A DNA stretch of 64,000 nucleotides, taken from Desulfovibrio sp. GTDB lineage: Bacteria; Desulfobacterota; Desulfovibrionia; Desulfovibrionales; Desulfovibrionaceae. The notes under the pieces were generated by a model. It had not been told where the DNA came from. It did no database searches and worked only from the letters and a program-made list of their open reading frames with translations. The stretch is taken from positions 1 through 64,000 of the forward strand of contig JACRDI010000010.1 of NCBI GenBank assembly GCA_016218665.1, read 5' to 3'. Every line of letters starts with the position of its first letter. Within the stretch, counting starts at the first letter, position 1. Shown here in pieces: positions 25,265 to 34,800 of the stretch. The translations under genes were made by a program, and so were the position numbers.

Positions 25265-25831
25265 CTACTCCGGGAAGTAGAGCACGGCGTAAATGCTGGC
25301 CGGCTGGTCGCCTGCGGCGGAAAGGTTGTGCGGCACAACCGAATTGTAGTACAGGCTGTCGCCCGGCTCCAGGATGCTGGTCTCCCGCCCGTAGACGAGC
25401 TGCACCTTGCCCGAGACCACGACGATGAACTCCTCGCCCTCGTGTGCGGAGAGCTTCTTGTCCTCCTCCGGCTCCGGATGCATGGTGATGAAGAAAGGCT
25501 CCATGTGGCGGTCGGTCTTGCCCTTGCCCAGGGAGTAGTAGTTGTGGGTGGCGGGCTTGTCGCCGTCCTGGTGTGTGCTGAACTCTTCCTTGCGCTCGCC
25601 CAGGCGCACGATGAGCGGGTCGCGGCTCACGTGGTCGTCCAGGAAGGTGCCCAGGCGCACGCCCAGGGCGCGGGCGATCTTCAGCAGCGGGCCCAGGGAG
25701 GGGTAGAGGTCCTTGGTCTCCACCGCGGAGAGGAAGGCCTCGTCCAGGCCGGTGCGTCCGGCCAGGTCGGCCAGGTTCAGATTCTGCTTTTCGCGAAATG
25801 CGCGTATGCGCTCACCCACATGCTTGTCCAT
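25265..25831 (-). CDS. XRE-cupin transcriptional regulator (first copy)
   Basis: 188 residues. XRE domain (FREKQNLNLADLAGRTG, then EAFLSAVETKDLYPSL) and cupin domain (HEGEEFIVVVSGKVQL, then LEPGDSLYYNSVVPHNL). The ATG at 25831 gives the normal N-terminus MDKHVGERIRAF and has a G-rich ribosome-binding site; a longer in-frame extension does not look protein-like. It is the promoter-proximal gene of the regulator-ligase-regulator-ligase operon, so it may control the whole unit including its paralogue. Confidence 0.92.
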   Translation of the reverse strand: MDKHVGERIRAFREKQNLNLADLAGRTGLDEAFLSAVETKDLYPSLGPLLKIARALGVRLGTFLDDHVSRDPLIVRLGERKEEFSTHQDGDKPATHNYYSLGKGKTDRHMEPFFITMHPEPEEDKKLSAHEGEEFIVVVSGKVQLVYGRETSILEPGDSLYYNSVVPHNLSAAGDQPASIYAVLYFPE

Positions 25832-26066
25832 GCTGCCCCCATCCTCGTAGCATAGTCTTGTGTGTTCAACGCGGGCCGTATGCGGCCAATCTGCCGGAAA
25901 GTGGCGTGGACTGTACCGCATCCTTGCGCAATTGTCGACTGCCGCCGCAGGTTTGCACGCCCCGAAAGGGGGCCTTCTTGCCAGGAATGGGCGAAGGGTG
26001 TAGCCTGAAAGAAGTCCGGCAAACCAAACTGCAGAACCGGCCCCACACGAAAAGCGAACAAGGTGC

Positions 26067-26843
26067 ATGCCAATGAGCGATCCGCAGAACCAGGAACCGC
26101 AGGCAGCAGTCTACCGCCCGGAGGGCGGCAAAAGGGTCAAGGGCCTGTTCTCCACCCAGACCGTGGAGAAGGTGGGCACCGGCACCACCCAGCGCAAGAC
26201 CATCAGCAAGATGTATTGGTACTGCGCGCAAGAGGACGACGAGAACGTCTCCGTGCAGGCGCTGAACAAGAACATGGTGCCCGCCGGGCCCAACACCACG
26301 GTGCCGCTGGAAGACTTCCTGGCCAAGTACAATCCCGAGCCGGAAATGTACCTCAAGACCGTGTATCCCAAGATGCAGGAGCTGGCGAGCACGGTGACCC
26401 GCGCGGAGGAAAGCCGCCAGCGCGGCGCGCTTTACAGCGCACAGTTCGAGTACGAGAACGCGCTGGCCATCGACGAGGAGAACGTGCGCGCCAACTTCGG
26501 CCTGGGCCTCACCTATGTCGAGCGTGGCGAAACCGCCAAGGCCCAGGACATCCTCGGCCGCATCGTCGGTCTGGATGCCGCCTTCGCCCCGGAGCACAAG
26601 CACCTGTTCAACGAGTTCGGCATCTCCCTGCGCAAAAGCCGCATGGTGGACCAGTCCGTGGAGTACTACACGCGGGCCCTCACCCTCTCCACCACGGATG
26701 AGAACCTGCACTACAACGTGGCCCGCGCCTACTACGACAAGGGCGACCTGGAAAAGTGCCGCGAGCACCTGGCCGAGGCCAGCCGCCTGAATCCGGACCA
26801 CGAGGAAGTGAAGAAGTTCATCGAGTTCCTGGACAAGAAGTAG
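26067..26843 (+). CDS. TPR-repeat protein
   Basis: 258 residues; start either ATG 26067 or ATG 26073 (the second is better spaced from AAGG). The N-terminal 90 residues are not recognisable (TQRKTISKMYWYCAQED). From about residue 110 there are tetratricopeptide repeats: GALYSAQFEYENALAIDEEN, ANFGLGLTYVERGETAKAQ, then VEYYTRALTLS and HYNVARAYYDKGDLEKCREH. It is a soluble scaffold without a signal peptide. It ends eight bases before the FetA-like ATPase gene and may be co-transcribed with it. Confidence 0.85.
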   Translation: MPMSDPQNQEPQAAVYRPEGGKRVKGLFSTQTVEKVGTGTTQRKTISKMYWYCAQEDDENVSVQALNKNMVPAGPNTTVPLEDFLAKYNPEPEMYLKTVYPKMQELASTVTRAEESRQRGALYSAQFEYENALAIDEENVRANFGLGLTYVERGETAKAQDILGRIVGLDAAFAPEHKHLFNEFGISLRKSRMVDQSVEYYTRALTLSTTDENLHYNVARAYYDKGDLEKCREHLAEASRLNPDHEEVKKFIEFLDKK

Positions 26844-26851
26844 GGCTGCGC

Positions 26852-27640
26852 ATGCACGAGGCCAAGCGCGCGCACCGGCCCCCCCGGCTGGCCCTGCTGG
26901 GGGTGGGCTTTGCCTACGCGCCCCAGCCCGGCGCCACGGAGACATCGGGCAATTCCGCGCCCTCCGCCGTGCCTTCCGCCGGTCAGGGCAGTCCAGCAAT
27001 CCCTGGCCGGCAAGTGCTCTCCGGGGTGGATCTGGCCGTGCCGGCCGGGGCCTTTGTCCAGCTCGCCGGTCCCTCCGGCGCGGGCAAAAGCACGTTGCTG
27101 CGCCTGTTCTGCCGGTTGGAGGAGCCGCAGGCCGGCGCGGTGCTCCTGGACGGGGCCGACATCCGCGAGCTTGCGCCCCCGCTGTTGCGCCGCCGCGTGG
27201 CCTACCTGCAGCAGACCCCCGTGGTGGCGCCCGGCAGCGTGCGCGAGAACCTGCTCCTGCCCTTCGCCTTCAAGGCCGCCGCCGGGGAGGTTCCCCCGGA
27301 CGACGCCGCGCTTGTCGCCCTGCTGGCCAGGCTCGCCGCGGGAGACATCCCCCTGGGGCAGGAGGCGGCGACCCTTTCCGTGGGCCAGCGCCAGCGCCTG
27401 TGCCTGGCCCGGGCCCTGCTCACAAGGCCCGACGCGCTCCTGCTCGACGAGCCCGTGAGCGCCCTGGACCCGGAGAGCGCGCGCGCCGTCATGGACGCGG
27501 CGGAAAGCTACTGCCTGGATGACGGCGGCACGGTGGTCCTCGTCTCCCACGCGGAGTTCGAGCCCCGGCGCGTGTCGCCCCAGCTGTTCCGGCTGGAGGG
27601 CGGGCGGCTGCACCCGGAAACCCCGGCGGCGGAGGCCTGA
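26852..27640 (+). CDS. fetA: ABC transporter ATPase, FetA/YbbL type
   Basis: 262 residues with a complete ABC ATPase: Walker A GPSGAGKST, Q-loop in AYLQQTPVV, signature LSVGQRQRLCLARAL, Walker B ALLLDEPVSALDP and switch His in VLVSHAEF. Its partner directly downstream is the UPF0014 membrane protein, and the pair corresponds to E. coli FetAB, an iron exporter implicated in oxidative-stress resistance. An unusual 20-residue Ser/Pro/Ala insertion (about 29-45) sits before the first strand of the nucleotide fold. ATG 26852 follows a weak GGG site. Confidence 0.86.
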   Translation: MHEAKRAHRPPRLALLGVGFAYAPQPGATETSGNSAPSAVPSAGQGSPAIPGRQVLSGVDLAVPAGAFVQLAGPSGAGKSTLLRLFCRLEEPQAGAVLLDGADIRELAPPLLRRRVAYLQQTPVVAPGSVRENLLLPFAFKAAAGEVPPDDAALVALLARLAAGDIPLGQEAATLSVGQRQRLCLARALLTRPDALLLDEPVSALDPESARAVMDAAESYCLDDGGTVVLVSHAEFEPRRVSPQLFRLEGGRLHPETPAAEA

Positions 27641-28482
27641 TGGACGCGCCCGCCGCCATATCTGTCGCCACATCTGTCGCTGCGGGCGCCACGGCCGCCG
27701 CGTCTTCCGGCGTCCTGCACATCGAGAACTGGCGGCTGGCGCTGGCCCTGGTCTTCTCCCTGGTGGCCGGGGGCTGCTCCCTGGCCCTCAAGCTCGGCCT
27801 TGGCCGGGACATCGCCATCGGCACCGTGCGCACCTTCGCCCAGCTTTTCCTCATGGGCTGGGTGCTGGGCTGGGTCTTCCAGGCCGATTCGCCCTGGCTG
27901 GTCATGGGGCTCTTTCTCGTCATGGCCGGGGCCGCGGCCCACACCGCGCGCGGCCGCGTGAAGGAGAAGGCGGTGCGCTTCGCCTGGCCCATGTATGGCG
28001 GCATGGCCGCGGTGTACCTGCTGGTCACCGTCACGGTCACCGGGGCCATCGTGGCGGCCAAGCCCTGGTGGACCCCGCAGTACTTCCTGCCCATCGGCGG
28101 CATGGTGCTGGGCAATTCCATGAACTCCGTGGCCGTGGCCCTGGACCGGCTCTTCTCGGACATGCGCGCCCGGGCGGCCGAGATCGAGATGCGCCTGTGC
28201 CTGGGGGCCGACGCCGCCGAGGCCAGCGCGGACATCGTGCGCTCCGCCGTGCGCGCGGGCATGATCCCGGCGGTGAACTCCATGATGGCCGTGGGGCTGG
28301 TTTCCCTGCCGGGCATGATGACCGGCCAGATCCTGGGAGGCAGCGACCCCACCCTGGCCATCCGCTACCAGATCGTGGTCATGCTCATGATCGTGGGGGC
28401 CACGGCGCTGGGCAGCACGCTGCTCACGCTCATCATCCGGCGGCGCTGCTTCGGCCCCGGCATGCGCCCGCTGTTGCGCTAG
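27640..28482 (+). CDS. fetB: ABC exporter permease, FetB/UPF0014 family
   Basis: 280 residues with about seven membrane helices. The family-typical stretch GGMVLGNSMNSVAVALDRL (about residues 158-176) and SLPGMMTGQILGGSDP are intact. The start ATG overlaps the stop codon of the ATPase gene (TGATG), so the two subunits are translationally coupled. The protein forms the membrane part of a FetAB-type metal exporter. The first 25 residues are Ala-rich and variable. Confidence 0.88.
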   Translation: MDAPAAISVATSVAAGATAAASSGVLHIENWRLALALVFSLVAGGCSLALKLGLGRDIAIGTVRTFAQLFLMGWVLGWVFQADSPWLVMGLFLVMAGAAAHTARGRVKEKAVRFAWPMYGGMAAVYLLVTVTVTGAIVAAKPWWTPQYFLPIGGMVLGNSMNSVAVALDRLFSDMRARAAEIEMRLCLGADAAEASADIVRSAVRAGMIPAVNSMMAVGLVSLPGMMTGQILGGSDPTLAIRYQIVVMLMIVGATALGSTLLTLIIRRRCFGPGMRPLLR

Positions 28483-28515
28483 ACGCGCAGCGCCTATGCG
28501 GCATCGGCTTTTTCG

Positions 28516-28544
28516 TTGCCAACTTCCCGTGGCACGTATAGTAT
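28516..28544 (+). promoter_or_regulatory. Sigma-70-type promoter before the DAC-like gene
   Basis: -35 TTGCCA (28516-28521), 17-base spacer, -10 TAGTAT (28539-28544), 43 bases before the ATG at 28587. Box matches are 5/6 and 4/6. Confidence 0.5.
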
Positions 28545-28586
28545 TTCGGTCAGTTGCGCACACAACGCCCAGCCCATGAGGTGCCC

Positions 28587-30077
28587 ATGAGTCTGGACCG
28601 CCACCACATGCTCTGCCTGCACACGGTGTACGAAGGCTTGCGCATGGGCCTGTGCGAGTTCTCCGGTCCGTCGCGGGCGGCGCTCATCTACGCCTGCAAG
28701 GAGGGCGAGCCCCTGCGCGTGGCGGACCCGCAGAACCTGCTGCGAGGGCACGAGCCGCGCCTGCGCGAATATTTCGTGGACACCGCGGAGTGGAAGGACG
28801 GCCTGCCCCCGCACGAGCAGGTGAGCTTTTTTGACCAGCACCATGCGCGGCGCCTGGGCCTGGCCGGGCTGGTGAGCCTCGGCGGGCGCTCGCGCGGGGT
28901 GGCCTACCAGATGTGGTTCACCGAGCAGCACCCGGACCTGTGCGCCCCCGGCCCCACCCGCCGCTGGCTGGAGCTGGCGCTCAGGCAGCTTTCCACCAGC
29001 ATGACCAGCCCGGACATCCTCTCCCTGGACGCGACCTCCAACACCCTGCAGGAACTGGCCGCCCAGGCCGTGCATGACTACATCGTGGACGAGCGGGCGC
29101 GGGCCATCGGACCGGACACGCGTCTCAGGGTGTTCAACATCCTCTCGTCCATCATCCAGATATCCAAGACGCCGGAAGAGGGCGCCTGGGCGCGGGGCCG
29201 GCTGGCCTTCGTGGAGCCCTCGCGCCTGTCGCGGCTGCACTATCTGGCCAAGCTGCCCAAGGCCGAACGCCCCCGGCTGGACCACGGCAAGCACGTGCGC
29301 AAGATGCTGCTCTCGGTGGAGCGCACGCCGCGCATCCTGGTGTCCGACGGCGAGCACATCATCGGGATGGTGCAGGGAGGCATGGCCCAGGGGAGCGCGG
29401 CCCAGGCCCATCAGGCCGCCCCTCCTTCCGGCCAGGCCGAGCTGCCCTCCGGAAGCCTGTGCGCGCAGTTCAACGGCCGGCACGGCATGCTCTCGCTGGA
29501 CGGCAGCCCGGTGTGCAGCTTCTCCGACGGGGCCTTCCACTCCACCAACCGCCGCCCCAACCTGGTGACCCTGGAGGAGGCCCTGCTGGAGTGGCCCCTG
29601 GACGACGACCAGCGCAGCACGCTTTTCGCCACCGTGTCGCGGCTGGTGGCCACAGCGGGCGAGCAGAAGTACGGCTGCGCCATCATCATCGACCCCTACA
29701 CGCCGCTTCTGTCCCTCTCGGGCCACAGCCTGGAGACGCCCATGCCCCTGGTGGGCGAGGAGCGCCTGGCCCTGGCCGCCGGGCTGGCCAAGGTGGACGG
29801 GGCGCTGCATGTCTCGGCCGCGCGCAACCAGCTGTGCGCCTTCGCCTGTCTCATGGACGGCCCCAGCTTCCCCGGCGAGGACCGCGCCCGCGGCGCGCGC
29901 TACAACTCGGCCCTGCGCTTCACCCACTCCCACCCGGAGCTCATCGTGGTGGTGGTCTCAAGCGACCGCCCGGTGTCCGTGGTGCAGAAGGGCGTGGACC
30001 TGTCCAAACCGCCCTCCTGGCCGGCGGTGCCCAGCATGCTGCGCACCCCGCCGACGCTGGAGGAATGGCTGGGCTAG
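28587..30077 (+). CDS. Divergent diadenylate cyclase (DAC/DisA_N)-domain protein
   Basis: 496 residues. The last third (about 335-480) has the layout of a DAC domain, which makes the second messenger c-di-AMP. YGCAIIIDP is the first strand, then the DGA motif at 404-406, then a RGAR segment, then LIVVVVSSDRPVSVVQKG. The canonical RHR motif reads RYN at 438-440, keeping only the first arginine. About 330 residues precede it, including a region (90-150) that could be a sensor. I cannot name it. There is no signal peptide or membrane helix, unlike CdaA. The start ATG 28587 follows GAGGTG. It stands as a single gene with its own promoter, downstream of the FetAB-like exporter. Activity is uncertain because of the altered motif. 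Confidence 0.7.
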   Translation: MSLDRHHMLCLHTVYEGLRMGLCEFSGPSRAALIYACKEGEPLRVADPQNLLRGHEPRLREYFVDTAEWKDGLPPHEQVSFFDQHHARRLGLAGLVSLGGRSRGVAYQMWFTEQHPDLCAPGPTRRWLELALRQLSTSMTSPDILSLDATSNTLQELAAQAVHDYIVDERARAIGPDTRLRVFNILSSIIQISKTPEEGAWARGRLAFVEPSRLSRLHYLAKLPKAERPRLDHGKHVRKMLLSVERTPRILVSDGEHIIGMVQGGMAQGSAAQAHQAAPPSGQAELPSGSLCAQFNGRHGMLSLDGSPVCSFSDGAFHSTNRRPNLVTLEEALLEWPLDDDQRSTLFATVSRLVATAGEQKYGCAIIIDPYTPLLSLSGHSLETPMPLVGEERLALAAGLAKVDGALHVSAARNQLCAFACLMDGPSFPGEDRARGARYNSALRFTHSHPELIVVVVSSDRPVSVVQKGVDLSKPPSWPAVPSMLRTPPTLEEWLG

Positions 30078-30093
30078 GGCCCGGCCCCTTCGC

Positions 30094-30177
30094 TTTGATT
30101 CTTTGCGCTCCGGATCTTTTTGCCCTGGCTCCTTTGGCTTCGGCTCCTTGCGCTGCGGCCCTTTTGGTTCCGGTCAT
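30094..30177 (+). repeat. Degenerate 15-bp tandem repeat
   Basis: About five imperfect units of the type TTTGsCTyCGGmTCC, for example TTTGCGCTCCGGATC, TTTGGCTTCGGCTCC and TTTTGGTTCCGGTC. They fill the gap between the DAC-like and GNAT genes. No gene or terminator is evident in it. Confidence 0.55.
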
Positions 30178-30333
30178 CGCGGGGCGCGCCTCCTTCCTCG
30201 CGCCTCCGTCCTTGCGCCTCCGCGCCCCTTGACCTCGGCGCATCGGCCACGGCATATGCCCTTTCGTCCGCCGTCCCATCCCTTCCGCCAACCGCCGCGC
30301 CGTGCGCCCGGCGCCTGCAGCGAGGACACCCCT

Positions 30334-30837
30334 ATGCTGATCCGCCCCGAGACCCCGGCCGATATCGACGCCATCCGCCGGATCAACATCGACGCCTTCG
30401 CCGACCACCCCTTCAGCCGCCAGACCGAGCACCTCATCGTGGAGGAGCTGCGCGCGGCCGGGGCCCTCGCCGTCTCCCTGGTGGCGGAGGAGCAGGACGG
30501 AAGCGTTGTCGGGCACATCGCCTTCTCCTCCGCGCCCATCGGCGGGCGGGACCAGGGCTGGTACCTGCTGGGCCCGGTGGCCGTGCTTCCGGGCAGCCAG
30601 CGCCGGGGCGTGGGCTCGGCCCTTGTGCGCCAGGGGCTCGACGCCCTCCGGGCCATGGGGGCGCAGGGCTGCGCGCTGGTGGGCGATCCGGCCTTCTACA
30701 CCCGCCTGGGTTTTCGCCAGGCCGTGCGCCTCGCCTATCCCGGCGTGCCCGGCGAGTTCGTCCTCTGCCTGCCGCTCGCGGGCGAGGAGCCCGTCGGCGA
30801 CATCGGCCACCACCCGGCCTTCGAGGCCGGACTGTAG
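30334..30837 (+). CDS. GNAT N-acetyltransferase, YhbS-like
   Basis: 167 residues of GNAT fold. The acceptor-side start is MLIRPETPADIDAIRRI. Motif A LGPVAVLPGSQRRGVGSALV binds acetyl-CoA (the Q/RxxGxG/A pattern is QRRGVG). The ending DPAFYTRLGFRQA is typical of the YhbS subgroup. The substrate is unknown; such enzymes acetylate small amines or proteins. The ATG at 30334 has only a weak GAGGA ribosome-binding site. Its neighbour downstream is dapF, 109 bases away, with no evidence of a functional link. Confidence 0.87.
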   Translation: MLIRPETPADIDAIRRINIDAFADHPFSRQTEHLIVEELRAAGALAVSLVAEEQDGSVVGHIAFSSAPIGGRDQGWYLLGPVAVLPGSQRRGVGSALVRQGLDALRAMGAQGCALVGDPAFYTRLGFRQAVRLAYPGVPGEFVLCLPLAGEEPVGDIGHHPAFEAGL

Positions 30838-30946
30838 CCCGGCCGCCCGCCCCGCCAGAGGCCCGGGAGCCATGTCGCCCCTTGACGAAGGGCCTTGCCA
30901 TGCTTTCTATTGAGGCGACCAAATCTGTCCAGATGGAGCCGGAACA

Positions 30947-31798
30947 ATGAGCACCATGTTCGGGGCCCGCGTGCCCTTCTACAAACTGCAGGGCTGCGGC
31001 AACGACTTCGTGGCCATAGACAACCGCGTGCTGCGCCTGCCGAAAGACCTCATGGCCGAGTGGGCCAAGCGCATCTGTCCGCGCGCCTTCGGCGTGGGCG
31101 CGGACGGCCTGTTCTTCCTGGAAATGGCCCCGGCCGGCTCCGGGGCGGACGTGCAGTGGCACTTCTACAACGCCGACGGCTCCCGCGCGGAGATGTGCGG
31201 CAACGCCAGCCGTTGCGCGGGCAGGCTCATCCACGCCCTGGGCATGGCCGGAGAGCGCCACGTGCTCTTGACCGACGCCGGGCCGGTGTCCATCGCCGTG
31301 GACGCGGCGGCCGGACTGGTGAAGGTGCAGCTCACCGCGCCCGTGGACCTGAAGCTGGGCGCGACCTTGAGCGTGCAGGGCCGCGAGACCACCGTGCACT
31401 TCGTGAACACCGGCGTGCCCCATGCCGTCATCCTGGCGGACAAGGCGGCCGACGTGGACGTGGCCGGCATCGGCCGGGCGGTGCGCTTCCACGAGCACTT
31501 CGCCCCGGCGGGCACCAACGTGAACTTCGTGCAGGTGGTGGACGGCGGCCGCACCATCATGCGCACCTACGAGCGCGGCGTGGAGGGCGAGACCTACGCC
31601 TGCGGCACCGGGGCCTGCGCCGTGCAGGTGGTGCTGAACGCCCTGGGCCTGGCCGGCGCCGAACTGGCCAACACCACCACCGGCGGCGAGGTGCTGACCA
31701 CCAGCATCGAGGACGGCCGCGTGTTCCTGAAGGGCGCGGCGGAACTGACCTTCACCGGCGAGCTGAACGTGCCCGCCCTGGGCCTGCCGCTGCCGTAG
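30947..31798 (+). CDS. dapF: Diaminopimelate epimerase
   Basis: 283 residues. The enzyme converts LL- to meso-diaminopimelate for lysine and peptidoglycan synthesis. Both active-site cysteines are visible in their family motifs: EMCGNASRCAG (about residues 82-92) and YACGTGACA (about 219-227). The start FYKLQGCGNDFVAIDN is also typical. The ATG at 30947 follows GGAG. It ends at a strong terminator that separates it from the convergent kinase gene. Length is normal. Confidence 0.97.
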   Translation: MSTMFGARVPFYKLQGCGNDFVAIDNRVLRLPKDLMAEWAKRICPRAFGVGADGLFFLEMAPAGSGADVQWHFYNADGSRAEMCGNASRCAGRLIHALGMAGERHVLLTDAGPVSIAVDAAAGLVKVQLTAPVDLKLGATLSVQGRETTVHFVNTGVPHAVILADKAADVDVAGIGRAVRFHEHFAPAGTNVNFVQVVDGGRTIMRTYERGVEGETYACGTGACAVQVVLNALGLAGAELANTTTGGEVLTTSIEDGRVFLKGAAELTFTGELNVPALGLPLP

Positions 31799-31835
31799 CG
31801 CGGCGCGCTCGAAACGGAGACGGAAACGACGACGC

Positions 31836-31879
31836 CCCGCCGGGGCCGGCACAGCGCCGGTTCCGGCGGGTTCTTTTTT
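31836..31879 (+). terminator. Terminator after dapF
   Basis: A 15-bp stem (31836-31850 with 31856-31870, two G-T wobbles) and 5-nt loop are followed by TTCTTTTTT. It lies between dapF and the convergent hybrid kinase gene. Confidence 0.9.
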
Positions 31880-31885
31880 GCGGGG

Positions 31886-34800
31886 CTAGAGCCTGCAGAA
31901 GCGTTCGTCGCAGGCCTTGGCCAGGGCCAGGGCGGTGCGCTCCAGCACCTCGTCCAGGGCGGCGTGGGCGGCAGCCAGCTCTGCCCCCAGCTCCGCCAGG
32001 CGGGCCGGGCTTTCCAGCGCTTCCAAGGCCAGCTGTTCGAGGATGCGCGCCGCCTCGCTGGCGGGCTTGGACCCCACGCTGGCGCAGGTGCCCTTCAGGG
32101 TGTGGGCGGTGCGGTGCAGGGTGGCCATGTCGCCCGTTTGCAGGGCCGAGGCGAGGCGCACGCGCTTGTCCGGCAGGTCGGCGAGGTAGTAGCGCACCAC
32201 CTCCGCCAGCAGGGCCTCCTGTCCGCCCAGCAGCGCGGACGCCTTGTCGAGGTCGGCCAGGTCGGCCAGGTCGGCCAGGTCGGCGAGTCCGGCCGGGCCC
32301 TGGCCGCCGCCGGGCCGCGGCCCGTCGCTTTTCGGCAGCCCCGCCAGCGTCTCCGTAAGATTGCGGAAGCTCACAGGCTTGGCCAGGAATCCGTTCATGC
32401 CCGCGTCCTCGCACCGACTGCGGTAGCTGTCCAGCACGTGGGCCGTCATGGCCAGCACGGTGACGCCCCGGTTCCGCTCCCCGGCCTCGCCGCCGCGCAG
32501 CAGGCGCGTGGCCTCAAGCCCGTCCATGCCGGGCATCTCCACGTCCATGAGCACCAGGTCGAAGGGCTCCGAGCGCAGCAGGTCCAGGGCCTCGCGCCCG
32601 TTGTTGGCGTGGCGCACGCTGTGGCCCAGGCGCTCCAGAAAGCTGCGGGCGATGATGACGTTGGCCGGGGTGTCCTCGGCCAGGAGCACCCGCAGGCCCG
32701 GGCGCGCGGTTTCGGCGGGGGCTTTCGCCGGAGCCGGGGCAGTGGCCGGGTCGTGGGGTCGCGCGGCGGCGGGAATGGCGCCTGGTTCCTCGCTCAGGCC
32801 ATGGGCCGGAGCAGAAGCCGATTGCCGCGCAGACCTTTGCGCGCCGCCCAGGGAGGGCTTCGGGCCGCCCTCTCGTTCGCCGTCCCGTTCAAAGGGCAGG
32901 CTGACGAAGAAGGCGCTGCCCTCTCCCGGCACGCTCTCCAGCCAGATGTCGCCGCCCATGCCGCGCGCCAGCTGGCGGCAGATGGCCAGCCCCAGGCCGG
33001 AGCCGCCGTAGCGGCGCGAGGTGGAGCTGTCGGCCTGGGTGAATTTTTCGAAGATCAGGGCCTGGGCCTCGGGCGCGATGCCGATGCCCGTGTCGCGCAC
33101 GGTGAAGAGCAGCCCCGCGCGGCCGTCGTCGGGCTGCCCGGGGGCGAAGCCCACGCCCACGTCCACCCCGCCCCGGTGCGTGAACTTGAGGGCGTTGCCC
33201 ACCAGGTTGGCCAGGATCTGCCCCAGGCGCGTGGGGTCGCCCAGCAGGCGGTCGGGCACGCCGTCCTCCACGCGGGAGGAGAGGGCCAGGCCCTTGGCGG
33301 CGGCCTCGTGGCCGGGGTGTTCCAGCACGCGGGCCAGGGTTTGCCGCAGGGCGAAGGGGATGCGCTCTAGGGCCATGCTGCCCGCCTCCACGCGGGAGAG
33401 GTCCAGCAGGTCGTTGACCAGGGAGAGCAGCGCCTGGCCGGAATGCCGCAGGGAGTCCTGCATGTGCCGGCGTTCCGCGTCCGTCGCGGCCATGTCCGCC
33501 AGCTCGGAGAAGCCCAGGATGGCGTTCAGCGGGGTGCGCATCTCGTGGCTCATGCGGGCCAGGAAGTCGCTCTTGGCGCGGCTGGCGCGCTCGGCGGCCT
33601 CCTTGGCGGACAGCAGTTCGCGTTCCAGGCGCATGCGTTCGCTTATGTCCGTGCCGATGGCGCAGACCATGTCCGGCTTGCCCTGGGCGTCCAGCAGGGG
33701 GAACTTGCTCAGGAGCAGGGTGGCCGCGCCGCTGCCGGGCATGGGCAGGTCGGCGATCTTGGTCAGCGGCAGGCCCGTGCGCAGTATCTCCTCGTCCTCC
33801 CTGTGGATGAGGGCCGCCTGCTCCGGCGGGTACAGCTCGTCGATGGTGCGGCCCAGCACCTTTTGCGGATCAATCCCCAGGAGCTTTTTGCTGCCCACGA
33901 TGACGCGGCCCTCGCGGTCGCGGATGGCGATGAACAGGGGCGCGTTGTCCAGGATGCCCTGCAGGTGGCCGCCGGTGATGCGCAGCTCCTCCTGGGCCTG
34001 CTTGATGGCCGTGATGTCCGTGGAGGTCTCCAGCCGGGCCATGCGGCCATCCACCCAGCGCAGGGCCTGCACGCGCACCAGGCTCCAGGCGCCGCTGGCG
34101 GGTTCCCGCTGTTCGCGGATGAAGACCCCGGCGGGCTCGCCCGCTTCGTTCAGCAGGTTGGCGCGCGGGCATTGGGCGCACCGGGCCCTGGTGCCGTGCA
34201 TGGCGGCCCAGCAGGGGTGGCCCACCAGGTCGAGGCCCACGCGTTCGTGGGCGGCGCGGTTGGCGTAGAGGATGACGTCGGTCTCGGCGTCGGCCACGAA
34301 GAGGGCGTCGGCCTGGTTGTCCAGCACGCGCAGGAAGCGCTCGTTGGCCTGGGCCAGCTCAAGCTCGGCCCGCTTGCGCTCGGTGATGTCGGAGGCGAAG
34401 CCCTGCATGCCCGTCACGCGCGCCTGCTCGTCGCGCACGGCCACGGCCGAGAGGGACAGCCAGAAGGTCGTCCCGTCTCTGCGGTAGGCCTCGAACTCCA
34501 GGTTGCGCAGGCGGCCTTCGCGCTCCAGGGTCTGGTACGCGGTGCGGCGATCCTCCTGGTTCACGTAGAGCTGCCGCCCGATGTCCGTGATCTCCGTCAG
34601 GAAGCTTTCCAGGCTTTCGTGGCCGCACATGCGCAGCATGGCCGGGTTGGCTTCCAGAAAGCGGCCCTCCCGCGTGGAGACGAAGTAGCCCTCCAGGGAG
34701 TTTTCCAGCAGCAGGCGCACCTTCTGCTCCGCCTGGCGCAGGGCCAGGGTGGAGGACTCCAGCGAGGCGGCCATGCTGTCCACCCCGGCGGCCAGCTGGG

